Source: Nitratireductor arenosus (GTDB lineage: Bacteria > Pseudomonadota > Alphaproteobacteria > Rhizobiales > Rhizobiaceae). Taken from it: a stretch of 64,000 nt of DNA. Where the stretch lies: NCBI RefSeq assembly GCF_009742725.1, contig NZ_WPHG01000002.1:744001-808000 (forward strand), read 5' to 3'. A model generated the notes under the pieces. It made no database searches, had not been told where the DNA came from, and saw only the letters and a program-made list of their open reading frames with translations. Made by a program: the position numbers and the translations under genes. Shown here one piece after another: positions 9,955-18,356 of the stretch (the stretch's first letter is position 1; each line of letters starts with the position of its first letter).

Positions 9955-11415
9955 ATGCTGAAAAACACCGCGCCGCAACCGGGCGAGGGGCGCTTTGCGC
10001 CCGTGGACGAGATCTGCCGGCTCGGCGTGGCCGATCTGGTGGCCAAGATCCGGGGGCGGTCCGTGTCGGTCGCCGAGGTCGCGGCCGCCTATCTCGACCG
10101 CATCGAGACCGTCAACGGCCACGTCAACGCGCTGGTCTCGCTGCGCCCGGCCGCCGACGTCCTGCGCGAGGCGGACCGGGCCGATGCGCGGCTTGCCGCC
10201 GGCGAGAGCGTCGGCGCCCTGTTCGGCGTGCCGGTCGCGGTCAAGGATCTCGCCCAGACCAAGGGGCTGCGCACCACGTTCGGCTCGCCGCTTTTTTCCG
10301 CCCACGTGCCGGATGTCGACGATTATTTCGTCGAGCGGCTGCGCGCGGCCGGCGCGATCCTGATCGGCAAGACCAACGTGCCGGAATTCGGCCTGGGCTC
10401 CAACACCTACAATCCGGTCTTCGGCGCGACGGCGAATGCCTACGATCCCGCGCTGACGGCCGGCGGCTCGAGCGGCGGCGCGGCGGTGGCGCTGGCGCTG
10501 CACATGCTGCCGGTCGCCGACGGCAGCGACATGGGCGGCTCGCTGCGCAACCCGGCCGCCTACAACAATGTCTACGGCTTGCGCCCCTCGCAGGGCCGGG
10601 TGCCCGGCGGCCCTGCGCCGGACGCGTTCGTGGCCCAGATGGGCGTCGACGGGCCGATGGGCCGCAGCGTGCGCGACATGGCGCTGCTGTTGTCGGTGCA
10701 GGCCGGCCACGACCCGCGCGCGCCGCTGTCGCTCGGCGGCGACAGCGATTTCGCGGCCGGGCTCGCGCCGCGGGTCGAGGGCGCGCGGATCGCCTGGCTG
10801 GGCGATCTGGGCGGGCATCTGGCGCTCGAGCCCGGGATTGCAGAATTGTGCACGGCCGCGCTGCGGCTTTTGCAGAACGAAGGCGCGCAGATCGATGATT
10901 TCACGCCGAAATTCGATTTCGAGGCGCTGTGGCAGGCCTTCGTCACGCTGCGCCATTTCACCAGCGGCAGCGCGCTCAAGATCCACTATGACGACCCCGA
11001 AAAACGCGCCCTGATGAAGCCGGAGGCGATTTTCGAGGTCGAGGGGGGGCTCGACCTGCGCGCCGAGCGGATTTTTGCCGCCTCGCAGCGGCGCACGGAG
11101 TGGTACCGCCACGTGGTCGGCCTGTTCGAGCGCTTCGACTTTCTGGCCGCGCCGACGGCGCAGGTGTTTCCGTTTGCCCTCGAGCGCCACTGGCCCGACG
11201 CGATCGCCGGCCGGGCGATGGACAGCTATCATCGCTGGATGGAGGTCTGCGCGCTCGCCACCATGGCCGGCTGCCCGGCCGTCAACGTGCCGGTCGGCTT
11301 CGACGCGCGGGGGCGGCCGATGGGCATGCAGCTGATCGGGCGCCCGCGCGGCGACCAGGCCGTGCTCGATCTCGCCGCCGGCTACGAGCGCCTCACGCCC
11401 TGGGGCGTGCGCTGA
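9955..11415 (+). CDS. Amidase (amidase signature family)
   Basis: This 486-residue protein is a second amidase-signature enzyme, distinct from GatA. It keeps the lysine in VPVAVKDLAQTKG, the signature AGGSSGGAAVALAL (about residues 171-184) and the SDMGGSLRNPA segment. The substrate is not predictable. GAGGGAGGA lies just upstream of the ATG. The last 54 bases of its gene and flank (11,366-11,419) recur at 20,919-20,972 as a direct repeat bounding the Rhs island. Here the coding sequence is intact through its TGA. Confidence 0.9.
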   Translation: MLKNTAPQPGEGRFAPVDEICRLGVADLVAKIRGRSVSVAEVAAAYLDRIETVNGHVNALVSLRPAADVLREADRADARLAAGESVGALFGVPVAVKDLAQTKGLRTTFGSPLFSAHVPDVDDYFVERLRAAGAILIGKTNVPEFGLGSNTYNPVFGATANAYDPALTAGGSSGGAAVALALHMLPVADGSDMGGSLRNPAAYNNVYGLRPSQGRVPGGPAPDAFVAQMGVDGPMGRSVRDMALLLSVQAGHDPRAPLSLGGDSDFAAGLAPRVEGARIAWLGDLGGHLALEPGIAELCTAALRLLQNEGAQIDDFTPKFDFEALWQAFVTLRHFTSGSALKIHYDDPEKRALMKPEAIFEVEGGLDLRAERIFAASQRRTEWYRHVVGLFERFDFLAAPTAQVFPFALERHWPDAIAGRAMDSYHRWMEVCALATMAGCPAVNVPVGFDARGRPMGMQLIGRPRGDQAVLDLAAGYERLTPWGVR

Positions 11416-11419
11416 GGCG
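11366..11419 (+). repeat. Direct repeat, left copy (amidase 3' end)
   Basis: This 54-base segment covers the last 17 or so codons of the amidase, its stop and four bases beyond. The same sequence is at 20,919-20,972 with a single mismatch (C at 11,373 against T at 20,926). Between the copies lies the whole Rhs array. To the right of the second copy is the LysM gene, which is probably the ancestral neighbour of the amidase. Confidence 0.9.
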
Positions 11420-11570
11420 GCGTGATCCGACAGGCGCTGCGCCTCGTGCTTTGCCGCCGATAATGGAACCGATTTGGCTGGCGTTGTCCGCGCGACACCT
11501 TGACCGGCGTCGACGTGCAGCCGGCGAAAAACATGGCTGAAATCAGGAGGATGGAACGCGCCGGCCGCAT
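11382..11570 (-). pseudogene. Stub of repeated lipoprotein leader (copy F)
   Basis: The first 24 residues, with signal peptide and lipobox [18 protein letters not shown], match the leader genes of the four complete cassettes. Homology ends abruptly near 11,498, right after the TSTPVK codons. From there the frame runs through unrelated DNA into the amidase 3' region. It is what remains of a sixth cassette whose Rhs tip, toxin end and immunity gene were lost at the island edge. Its upstream 100 bases are also conserved with the other copies. Confidence 0.75.
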
Positions 11571-11755
11571 GGGAATGTCCCTCGATGAGAATCCATCTTA
11601 GGGCTTCATGCGGAAGCCGCTACGACTGCCTCGTCAGTTTCGCAGGCTGTCCACAAGCAACTTTGGCGTGTTGGATTGGCTTGCGAGGCTGAATTAATAT
11701 CCTATGCCGGCACCGGAACTTACCCGGGAATCTTGAAATGAATGAATCGCGAATC

Positions 11756-12037
11756 TCAGAGCCTATTCTTATTTTTTTTTGCTATGAATTCTACGCAGCG
11801 CCATATGAAGTAATATTCAATCAAAAATAAAAATATACCGATCTTTGTTAAAATGTCCGCGTTTTTTTCGATAGACGTGCTTATCACAAAGGCGAAAAAA
11901 CATGCGATGGGTACAACGTAGTCAGAAATTTGATTCTGATACGAACCACGCTTCTGCTTTACATGATCCCTCAATCTAATATAAAGCGCGGCACAAAGAA
12001 CGACAACCATGAATACAAAAAGGTAGATCAACGTCAT
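11756..12037 (-). CDS. Putative immunity protein, membrane (cassette E)
   Basis: This 93-residue protein is AT-rich in codon use, unlike the core genes. It has about three membrane helices, beginning with LIYLFVFMVVVLCAALYI. Its ATG shares one base with the Rhs tip stop (TAATG), the layout of a toxin-immunity pair. No named family was recognised. A membrane location suits protection against a toxin that acts at the membrane, which is inference from context only. Confidence 0.7.
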   Translation of the reverse strand: MTLIYLFVFMVVVLCAALYIRLRDHVKQKRGSYQNQISDYVVPIACFFAFVISTSIEKNADILTKIGIFLFLIEYYFIWRCVEFIAKKNKNRL

Positions 12038-12813
12038 TACTCCGACTCCTCACTTGACTCTGTTCCTCTAGCAGCCTCATCGTTCGACAAAGCTGATTCA
12101 TTTTCGACCTCAGGCGCCGGTTTTGTTCCTACCGAAGGGGCAACGGGGCCAAATATCGCGCTAAGGTCAAGCGTAAAGGTTTCGCCGATTGTTGAATAGA
12201 AGCCAGCACCAATACCAATGCTCCCCGCGGCATAACCCCCATTTTCCGGAACACTTTGACGGCCTGGTTCCGAGAAATTGGCTGGCGACCTTACCTCAAT
12301 ACCAGCACCTACAGCCGACAAGCCTGGCACGTCGATATCTACTTCTACAGTCGTCCCCTTGGGGCTTGTAGCAGGTCCGACCTGCTGACCGTACTTCCCA
12401 CTAGCACTTGCAGCCTGCCCTATTCCGACGCCAATTCCCAATGACAATCTGTACTCGCCGGTTTCGTCACTCGAGTAGAACCCAATTTCAACCTCGACAA
12501 CACCAAGTAACCCAAAGGCCACTTCGACACCGCTATATTCGTAGTTGTGCCCGTTGTTGTCCGCCTTGTTCACCGGATCGTTCCCGGCATAGGCATAGCG
12601 GTTGGTGCCCACCCCCTCCATGATCGGATCCCAATCGTCGGGTGAGATGAAGCGGCCGAAGATCGGGTCCATGTAGCGGGCGTTGAGATAGATCAGCCCG
12701 GTCTCGGGGTCGTGGCGCTCGCCGATAAAACCCTTCTGGGTCTGGAAGCCGCTGTTCAACCGCTCGCCATAGGCGGGGTAGCCGGTCCGCTCGACCACCG
12801 TGCCGGTCGTCAA
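12037..12813 (-). CDS. Orphan Rhs C-terminal tip with variable end (cassette E)
   Basis: This 258-residue protein begins within the last part of an Rhs core. [20 protein letters not shown] and [12 protein letters not shown] mark the end of the conserved core near residue 90. Beyond the NNGH boundary is a glycine- and beta-rich variable domain of about 165 residues ending in an acidic, serine-rich tail (ESSEESE). No nuclease motif is visible; alternating hydrophobic stretches could suit a membrane-acting toxin. It has no delivery domains of its own. Its TTG start overlaps the stop of the upstream lipoprotein gene (TTGA). The cassette D tip is a near-identical truncated copy. Confidence 0.75.
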   Translation of the reverse strand: MTTGTVVERTGYPAYGERLNSGFQTQKGFIGERHDPETGLIYLNARYMDPIFGRFISPDDWDPIMEGVGTNRYAYAGNDPVNKADNNGHNYEYSGVEVAFGLLGVVEVEIGFYSSDETGEYRLSLGIGVGIGQAASASGKYGQQVGPATSPKGTTVEVDIDVPGLSAVGAGIEVRSPANFSEPGRQSVPENGGYAAGSIGIGAGFYSTIGETFTLDLSAIFGPVAPSVGTKPAPEVENESALSNDEAARGTESSEESE

Positions 12814-13036
12814 CCGGCCTCGTCACCACGTAAAGGCGAGTTTTTGGCATGCAGCCGGTCGACCATGTCGGAAAAGGAATCCTTGACCGGCGTCGACGTG
12901 CAGCCGGCGAAAAACATGGCTGAAATCAGGAGGATGGAACGCGCCGGCCGCATGGGGATGTCCCTCGATGGACGGCTATTCTAGAGCCCTGCGGGGCGCC
13001 CACCACGAACTGATCGCCACTTTCGCGGGCTGTTCA
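12237..13036 (-). repeat. Duplicated cassette segment, copy E
   Basis: From about 12,237 to 13,036 this DNA matches 14,056-14,870. The variable-domain part (to about 12,650) looks essentially identical by eye. The Rhs tip and leader part shows scattered differences, mostly around the leader-tip junction. It marks a recent duplication within the array. Confidence 0.8.
12810..12953 (-). CDS. Short lipoprotein leader (cassette E)
   Basis: This 47-residue protein starts with a signal peptide and lipobox ([13 protein letters not shown], cysteine 18), so it should be lipidated and exported. The rest is short and polar ([12 protein letters not shown]). Its TGA stop overlaps the TTG start of the Rhs tip, so translation could pass from one to the other. 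Sequence and upstream DNA are repeated in cassettes B, C, D and the F stub. Whether it is a functional protein or a leftover of a longer gene is unknown. Confidence 0.6.
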   Translation of the reverse strand: MRPARSILLISAMFFAGCTSTPVKDSFSDMVDRLHAKNSPLRGDEAG

Positions 13037-13128
13037 CAAGCAATTTTGGCATATGGTTCTAATATTTATACGCAGTCTCTACCAAGAATGCATAGTATCT
13101 TATGCAGCACGCAATGCGCACTGCGCCA

Positions 13129-14034
13129 TTACGTCCTTTTTAGAATATCTCCCGGTACTTCTAAATTATCCCAGTTCCATTTTCTGGAAATCTTGTGAGA
13201 GTAATGCTTTCGTTGAGCAAAGGCGACCATCGTAAGTTCTTGCAATGCCTCAAGGCACCCAAAATTCCCATCAATAACATTTGTATCACCAGCAAGCCAG
13301 AGGGCTTTTAGTTTTTTGAGGCGACAAACGAATTCTATATTCTCAATTTCTCCCATGTTTTCTAGAAAAAGATAACTAACTCCACTAATATTGCCGATGA
13401 AAGTTATTTCTTCAATCTTCTTGCACTCTCTAATCTCAAGCCACTGCAAGTTACTAGCTTGCTGGATGCTTTCAATGTTTTTTAGTTTCTTGCATTTTGA
13501 AAGAACAATTTTGAAAAGTTTTGGCGAAATGTGAGGTAATTCACATATTTCAGAGTTTACCAACTCTAGAGACCTTAGATTTTTTAGATTACCCATCCTA
13601 GATATATTTGTAGATTTGGTGTCTCTTAGAGTTATATCGCAGATATTTCTAGAATCGAATACCTTATAATATCCTGGCTGCCAGTCTAAATATACCTCTC
13701 GGAGGTTTTCTAGGGCTCCAAATTCAATCACAGAATCGGTCAAAACCGATAAGTTTAACATCTCAAGAGATGCCAGATCGCTGACTGCCTCCAAATTCGT
13801 GGCAGTCTCCGCTATGATCTGCAACCCCTTGATGTGGGGTATTTTTGACAAAAACGAGTAGTCAGTACAACGCCACCCGTCTGCCACGTTAAGCGTAAGA
13901 TAATATACCCCGCACTTCAGCATTTCGTCTATTATATCGTCGCTCCATCTGCCTGTTATCTCAAGAATTTTTCGCGTATCAGCGCCACTTCTTAATTCGA
14001 TGACTTTTCCGTATGATTTTATATTTCTATCCAT
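13129..14034 (-). CDS. Leucine-rich-repeat protein, putative immunity (cassette D)
   Basis: This protein of about 301 residues is strongly AT-rich and made of repeats of leucine-rich type, for example [26 protein letters not shown] and [14 protein letters not shown]. No signal peptide is visible, so it is probably cytoplasmic. The ATG at 14,034 is chosen because it overlaps the Rhs tip stop by 8 bases, as expected for an immunity gene; the frame stays open further upstream. LRR-type immunity proteins occur in polymorphic toxin systems. Its true toxin partner may be missing, since the adjacent tip is a truncated copy of the cassette E toxin. Confidence 0.7.
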   Translation of the reverse strand: MDRNIKSYGKVIELRSGADTRKILEITGRWSDDIIDEMLKCGVYYLTLNVADGWRCTDYSFLSKIPHIKGLQIIAETATNLEAVSDLASLEMLNLSVLTDSVIEFGALENLREVYLDWQPGYYKVFDSRNICDITLRDTKSTNISRMGNLKNLRSLELVNSEICELPHISPKLFKIVLSKCKKLKNIESIQQASNLQWLEIRECKKIEEITFIGNISGVSYLFLENMGEIENIEFVCRLKKLKALWLAGDTNVIDGNFGCLEALQELTMVAFAQRKHYSHKISRKWNWDNLEVPGDILKRT

Positions 14035-14491
14035 TAATCGACCACTCCAAGAAGGCCCCATTTTCCGGAACACTTTGACGGCCTGGTTCCGAGAAATTGG
14101 CTGGCGACCTTACCTCAATACCAGCACCTACAGCCGACAAGCCTGGCACGTCGATATCTACTTCTACAGTCGTCCCCTTGGGGCTTGTAGCAGGTCCGAC
14201 CTGCTGACCGTACTTCCCACTAGCACTTGCAGCCTGCCCTATTCCGACGCCAATTCCCAATGACAATCTGTACTCGCCGGTTTCGTCACTCGAGTAGAAC
14301 CCAATTTCAACCTCGACAACACCAAGTAACCCAAAGGCCACTTCGACACCGCTATATTCGTAGTTGTGCCCGTTGTTGTCCGCCTTGTTCACCGGATCGT
14401 TGCCGGCATAGGCATAGCGGTTGGTGCCCACCCCCTCCATGATCGGATCCCAATCGTCGGGTGAGATGAAGCGGCCGAAGACCGGGTCCAT
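14027..14491 (-). pseudogene. Truncated Rhs tip, chimeric end (cassette D)
   Basis: The reading frame covers the end of the Rhs core from MDPVFGRF and then the same variable domain as cassette E, but only as far as PENG. After that it switches to AFLEWSING and stops inside the LRR gene start. The Rhs frame is open upstream to about 14,640 but has no start codon there, because a one-base loss at the leader-tip junction puts the lipoprotein in another frame. I read it as a recombinant fragment, unlikely to be an active toxin. Confidence 0.7.
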
Positions 14492-14870
14492 ATAGCGTGC
14501 ATTGAGATGGATCAGCCCGGTCTCGGGGTCGTGGCGCTCGCCGATAAAGCCCTTCTGGGTCTGGAAGCCGCTGTTCAGCCGCTCGCCATAGGCGGCGCAG
14601 CCGGACCGGCGGCCACCGGGCCGGTCGTCAGCCGGCGCGAACCGGCCTCGTCATCACGTAAAGGCGAGTTTTTGGCATGCAGCCGGTCGACCATTTCGGA
14701 AAAGGAATCCTTGACCGGCGTCGACGTGCAGCCGGCGAAAAACATGGCTGAAATCAGAAGGATGGAACGCGCCGGCCGCATGGGATGTCCCTCGATGGAC
14801 GGCTATTCTAGAGCCTTGCGGGGCGCCCACCACGAACTGATCGCCACTTTCGCGGGCTGTTCACAAGCAA
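14056..14870 (-). repeat. Duplicated cassette segment, copy D
   Basis: This is the second copy of the 12,237-13,036 segment. Identity starts abruptly at the CCCCATTTTCCGG junction, where the LRR gene region meets the toxin domain. It ends upstream of the lipoprotein gene at about 14,870. Confidence 0.8.
14575..14781 (-). CDS. Short lipoprotein leader (cassette D)
   Basis: This 68-residue frame begins with the same signal peptide and lipobox as copy E. After [13 protein letters not shown] it reads LTTGPVA, in the frame that in cassette E encodes the Rhs tip (TTGTVV). It then leaves that frame through a one-base difference and ends PMASG. This suggests the leader was once fused in frame to the Rhs tip, or was recombined into it. 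Function is unknown. Confidence 0.55.
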   Translation of the reverse strand: MRPARSILLISAMFFAGCTSTPVKDSFSEMVDRLHAKNSPLRDDEAGSRRLTTGPVAAGPAAPPMASG

Positions 14871-14983
14871 TTTTGGCGTGTTGGGAGCACTTGCGACGCA
14901 TATGTGAGGACGACGCTTACAACAGCCGATGACGGCAACCTCATGAGCGGCCAACTGCGCGGGTGAGAACATGTCGATACGAG

Positions 14984-15322
14984 CTAATGTCGAGGCTTCA
15001 TCAGATAGATTACGATCGCATATATCAGCGCGGCAAAGATCAAATTTAATATTCTCGATATTTCCATCGTCATAAATCCAAGGAATACCATTATCAAGAA
15101 AAGTATTATAGGTACGTAATTTATAACAAAAAACCCGAACTCTCTTGGTTCAAACCCCACTATCTTCATCTTAAACGATATCGCAGCCGAAATTCCAAGA
15201 ATACATATTAGAAAATAAACATACCATGTGCTCGAGAAGTAAATTATCATAGCGGATAGTGCCATGAAATAGATCAACAGAACGATTGCATGCGGAAAAA
15301 GAGCGCCATAAACTCTCTTCAA
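14984..15322 (-). CDS. Putative immunity protein, membrane (cassette C)
   Basis: This 112-residue AT-rich protein has about four membrane helices (for instance AIVLLIYFMALSAMIIYF and VPIILFLIMVFLGFM). Its TTG start overlaps the stop of the cassette C toxin end (TTGA). As in cassette E, a membrane immunity protein follows a glycine- and beta-rich toxin domain, so the two pairs may be related in mechanism. No family was recognised. Confidence 0.65.
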   Translation of the reverse strand: MKRVYGALFPHAIVLLIYFMALSAMIIYFSSTWYVYFLICILGISAAISFKMKIVGFEPREFGFFVINYVPIILFLIMVFLGFMTMEISRILNLIFAALIYAIVIYLMKPRH

Positions 15323-16121
15323 TTTCCATTCTCCTCTGCCGCCGTGTCTGATTCAGAACCATCTGAACCTTCACTAGTCTCAATCGAGGGCTGTTGGTCT
15401 ACTCCCGTTTCTTCTAGCCCAAAAAGACTCTGGATCAGCCCGCGCACAGAAATGCTTACAGTTGTTGTGTTACCGACTGATGCTCCCGGCGTGATCAATC
15501 CCCCGCGTACTCGGCCTTTTAAGCTTCCGGACGTAAGTGGATCAGCGAGTTCCAAGCCCGGAGACTCGAGAGATTGGGCCACCGAAGCCGAAACCGCTCC
15601 TGCTGCTACTGTGGCGTCCACCTCATTCTCGAGCGAAACGGCCTTGCTCGTTCCCTTTTGCTGGCCTTTGGGTGATGCCACTACTCCAACGCCCATCGCG
15701 CCAGATATCCAGCTCTGCCACCCGCTCCGATTGACACTTCCATGTCTATAGCCTCGTCCGGGGATGTTGGAACTGTCACTTCTATCTCAATCCGTCCTTT
15801 GAATCCAAACCCATACGTTGCTTCGAAAGCGGCAGTGAAGCCAACCGAAAAATGCCCATTGTTGTCCGCCTTGTTAACCGGATCGTTCCCGGCATAGGCA
15901 TAGCGGTTGGTGCCGACGCCCTCCAGGATCGGATCCCAATCGTCGGGCGAGATGAAGCGGCCGAAGACCGGGTCCATATAGCGTGCATTGAGATGGATCA
16001 GCCCGGTCTCGGGGTCGTGGCGCTCGCCGATAAAGCCCTTCTGGGTCTGGAAGCCGCTGTTCAGCCGCTCGCCATAGACGGGGTAGCCGGACCGGCGGCC
16101 ACCGGGCCGGTCGTCAACCAT
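15319..16121 (-). pseudogene. Rhs tip with frameshifted variable end (cassette C)
   Basis: The Rhs tip starts at an ATG at 16,121, carries [14 protein letters not shown] and [12 protein letters not shown], and enters a glycine-rich domain. The frame breaks at the CCC at 15,721-15,723 (GGG on the coding strand). Adding one G there restores the path [19 protein letters not shown] into the second open frame (15,319-15,696), which runs to the immunity gene. The restored variable domain resembles that of cassette E, with a glycine-rich body, an SPKG motif and an acidic serine-rich tail. It may be a true inactivation, slippage-based switching, or a base-calling error in a G run. Confidence 0.7.
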
Positions 16122-16267
16122 CGTGAACTGGCCTCGTCATCACGTAGAGGCGAGTTCTTGGCATGCAGCCGGTCGACCATGTCGGAGAAGGAATCCTTGA
16201 CCGGCGTCGATGTGCAGCCGGCGAAAAACATAGCTGAAATCAGAAGGATGGAACGCGCCGGCCGCAT
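16061..16267 (-). CDS. Short lipoprotein leader (cassette C)
   Basis: This 68-residue frame has the same signal peptide and lipobox as the other copies, followed by [12 protein letters not shown]. Like copy D it continues as LTTGPVA in a frame that overlaps the Rhs tip start and then ends PSMASG. It overlaps the Rhs tip gene by about 60 bases in a different frame. Function is unknown; it belongs to the repeated leader set. Confidence 0.55.
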   Translation of the reverse strand: MRPARSILLISAMFFAGCTSTPVKDSFSDMVDRLHAKNSPLRDDEASSRWLTTGPVAAGPATPSMASG

Positions 16268-16429
16268 GGGGATGTCCCTCGATGAGAATCCATCTTAGGC
16301 CCTTGCGCGATAGTCGCTACGAAAGGATGGCCACTTTCGCGCGCTATCCACAAGCTACTTCTTGGTGACCAAACAGATCGATCAACCATCGCAGAAAATC
16401 TTGTGAAGATTACCAGCACGTTTCTTTTT

Positions 16430-17035
16430 CTATTTTATCAAAGGAAGGATGCGCGCTGCCAGCCATTTCCTTGATTGCTCGCCATCCGCATACGTACCAA
16501 TGTATCGCTCGAATTCGGCTCGACCACGATTTTTGTAATCCCATATCTTGTCAAAATCATATGTTAGTTCACTCGAAGCAACAACAATCGAAAAATCAAA
16601 GAACATAAAGCTCACTATCGAGAACGACCCATCAACACATGTTATACCTTGCGTCTCTCTCACCCTTGCGTTCGACATCCATACTATGTTTTTCAAGGAA
16701 AACTTGTCTACAAAAATAACATCTAAGTCAGAAAGGCCGAAAGAATTCCAGAAATAGCATTCGCGCTTGTGGAGCAGATCAGATAGCTCAGCAAATTTTT
16801 CTACGTCGCTTTCCTGCGGTGATTCGTAAATGCTTGAAACAGATCCTCTGATGATTCTCGTTTGGCTGGTTGACTCAGGTTTCATCAAAGTATATTTACG
16901 GCCTTTTCCGATATCTACAACTTCTTCATGATACAAGTATCCAAGTATTTTTTTGCAATTTTCGATATCTTCCTTCATAGGCAATGTAGAGGACGGAGGA
17001 ATTATGCTGCCAAAATACTCTCTAGTATTTCTCAT
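16430..17035 (-). CDS. Putative immunity protein (cassette B)
   Basis: This protein of 201 residues is AT-rich and without clear membrane helices. No family was recognised. The ATG at 17,035 is favoured over an upstream GTG because AAGG sits about 8 bases before it. It follows the cassette B Rhs tip by about 30 bases. Position and base composition match the other immunity genes of the array. Confidence 0.6.
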   Translation of the reverse strand: MRNTREYFGSIIPPSSTLPMKEDIENCKKILGYLYHEEVVDIGKGRKYTLMKPESTSQTRIIRGSVSSIYESPQESDVEKFAELSDLLHKRECYFWNSFGLSDLDVIFVDKFSLKNIVWMSNARVRETQGITCVDGSFSIVSFMFFDFSIVVASSELTYDFDKIWDYKNRGRAEFERYIGTYADGEQSRKWLAARILPLIK

Positions 17036-17064
17036 AGGGGCTACCTTACGCACGTTTGCGATGA

Positions 17065-17850
17065 TTATTGCTCGGTGCTATCGTCATCACCTTCCGCTTG
17101 CTCTTCCTCTTTCGCAACCGGCTCAGGTTGTTCTTGTACACGCACTTTAGGTCCAATTCTGTTGTGCCGAGGGCCGCGTTGAACTTCAATCGTACGCCCG
17201 CTTGTTTTCTTTGAGCCCGGCCTGTCAACAACTCTCGTTGGGCCGATGTCTACGGCAACCCCAGGTCCTGCTTGCGTTGTGATCGACTTCGGTTTCGACG
17301 CCCCTGCCAATCCTTTGACATTCTCCATTGTGCGGTCACCCTGTTCCGGCGTAACTTCGAGGCCATGTGGCCCCTCGATTGCGCCTTCCGTGACCGTATC
17401 AACGACGTCCGCTGCGCTCGCGGTTTCTTGTCCTTCACCGCCCATATCGACGGCTTCTTCATCTGGAGCTTCTTCGGAAAAAAGTCCCGGAAACCGATCG
17501 TTGATTTCGTCAATTGCCTTCTTAGCACCGTAACTGACAGCAAGCCCGATAGCGATCATTCCCCATTCGGTGAGCGATATGGCAGTATGCCCATTGTTGT
17601 CAGCCTTATTCACCGGATCGTTCAGCGCATACGCATAGCGGTTGGTGCCCACCCCCTCCATGATCGGATCCCAATCGTCGGGTGAGATGAAGCGGCCGAA
17701 GATCGGGTCCATGTAGCGGGCGTTGAGATAGATCAGCCCGGTCTCGGGGTCGTGGCGCTCGCCGATAAAGCCTTTCTGGGTCTGGAAGCCGGTATTCAGC
17801 CGCTCGCCAAAAGCGGCGTAGCCGGTCTGCTCGACCACCGTGCCGGTCAT
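17065..17850 (-). CDS. Orphan Rhs C-terminal tip with variable end (cassette B)
   Basis: This 261-residue protein starts in the Rhs core ([20 protein letters not shown]) and reaches the [12 protein letters not shown] boundary near residue 88. The variable part opens with a hydrophobic segment (WGMIAIGLAVSYGAKKAI), then a long acidic stretch and a basic region rich in R, K and P, ending in an acidic tail. No catalytic motif was recognised. Its ATG overlaps the TGA of the upstream lipoprotein gene (TGATG). It is intact, and is one of only two undamaged tips in the array. Confidence 0.72.
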   Translation of the reverse strand: MTGTVVEQTGYAAFGERLNTGFQTQKGFIGERHDPETGLIYLNARYMDPIFGRFISPDDWDPIMEGVGTNRYAYALNDPVNKADNNGHTAISLTEWGMIAIGLAVSYGAKKAIDEINDRFPGLFSEEAPDEEAVDMGGEGQETASAADVVDTVTEGAIEGPHGLEVTPEQGDRTMENVKGLAGASKPKSITTQAGPGVAVDIGPTRVVDRPGSKKTSGRTIEVQRGPRHNRIGPKVRVQEQPEPVAKEEEQAEGDDDSTEQ

Positions 17851-17993
17851 CAACCGGCCTCGTCACCACGTAAAGGCGAGTTTTTGGCATGCAGCCGGTC
17901 GACCATGTCGGGAAAGGAATCCTTGACCGGCGTCGACGTGCAGCCGGCGAAAAACGTGGCTGAAATCAGCAGGATGGAACGCGCCGGCCGCAT
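17850..17993 (-). CDS. Short lipoprotein leader (cassette B)
   Basis: This 47-residue protein has a signal peptide and lipobox ending FFAGC, then a short polar tail as in copy E. Its stop codon shares a base with the ATG of the Rhs tip, which suggests translational coupling. The 100 bases upstream are conserved in the other cassettes and probably carry the promoter. Confidence 0.6.
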   Translation of the reverse strand: MRPARSILLISATFFAGCTSTPVKDSFPDMVDRLHAKNSPLRGDEAG

Positions 17994-18103
17994 GGGAATG
18001 TCCCTCGATGAGAGTCTATCTTAAGGTTTTGCGCGATAGTCGCCACGACCGGTCCGTCAGTTTGACGGGGTTTCCACAAGCAACTTTGGCGTGTTGGCGG
18101 ACG

Positions 18104-18354
18104 GCTTCTGGGTGGAAGCACCATCAAGCAACCGAACTCTGGGTGTCGTTGGCAGGTGCAGCGGCGACGCCGTTGCGGCTGCGGTGCCGGTATTGGAATA
18201 GGTGAAACTCTCGTCGAGCGCGTTGTTGCCGAGATTGTCGGCCGTCAGAGCCAGTCGAATCGTAGCTGGAGGCCCAGCTTACGGCCGCCGTCAGCCCGGT
18301 GATGGCGGTGATGCGCCGGCATCGTCGCGCGCATATTTATTGTCGAGGATGACC
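18104..18354 (-). pseudogene. Decayed Rhs YD-repeat remnant, left of IS
   Basis: On the minus strand this DNA contains pieces typical of Rhs YD repeats, such as VILDNKYARDDAG, RITAITGL and TADNLGNNALDESFTYSN. They lie in different frames and need at least two single-base changes to join. It lies just upstream of the cassette B promoter region. It shows that longer Rhs core DNA was once here. Confidence 0.6.
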
Positions 18355-18356
18355 TA

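Noticed and set aside
11366-11419. Island attached at a tRNA gene
   Set aside because: No tRNA is visible near either repeat; the repeat lies in the amidase 3' end.
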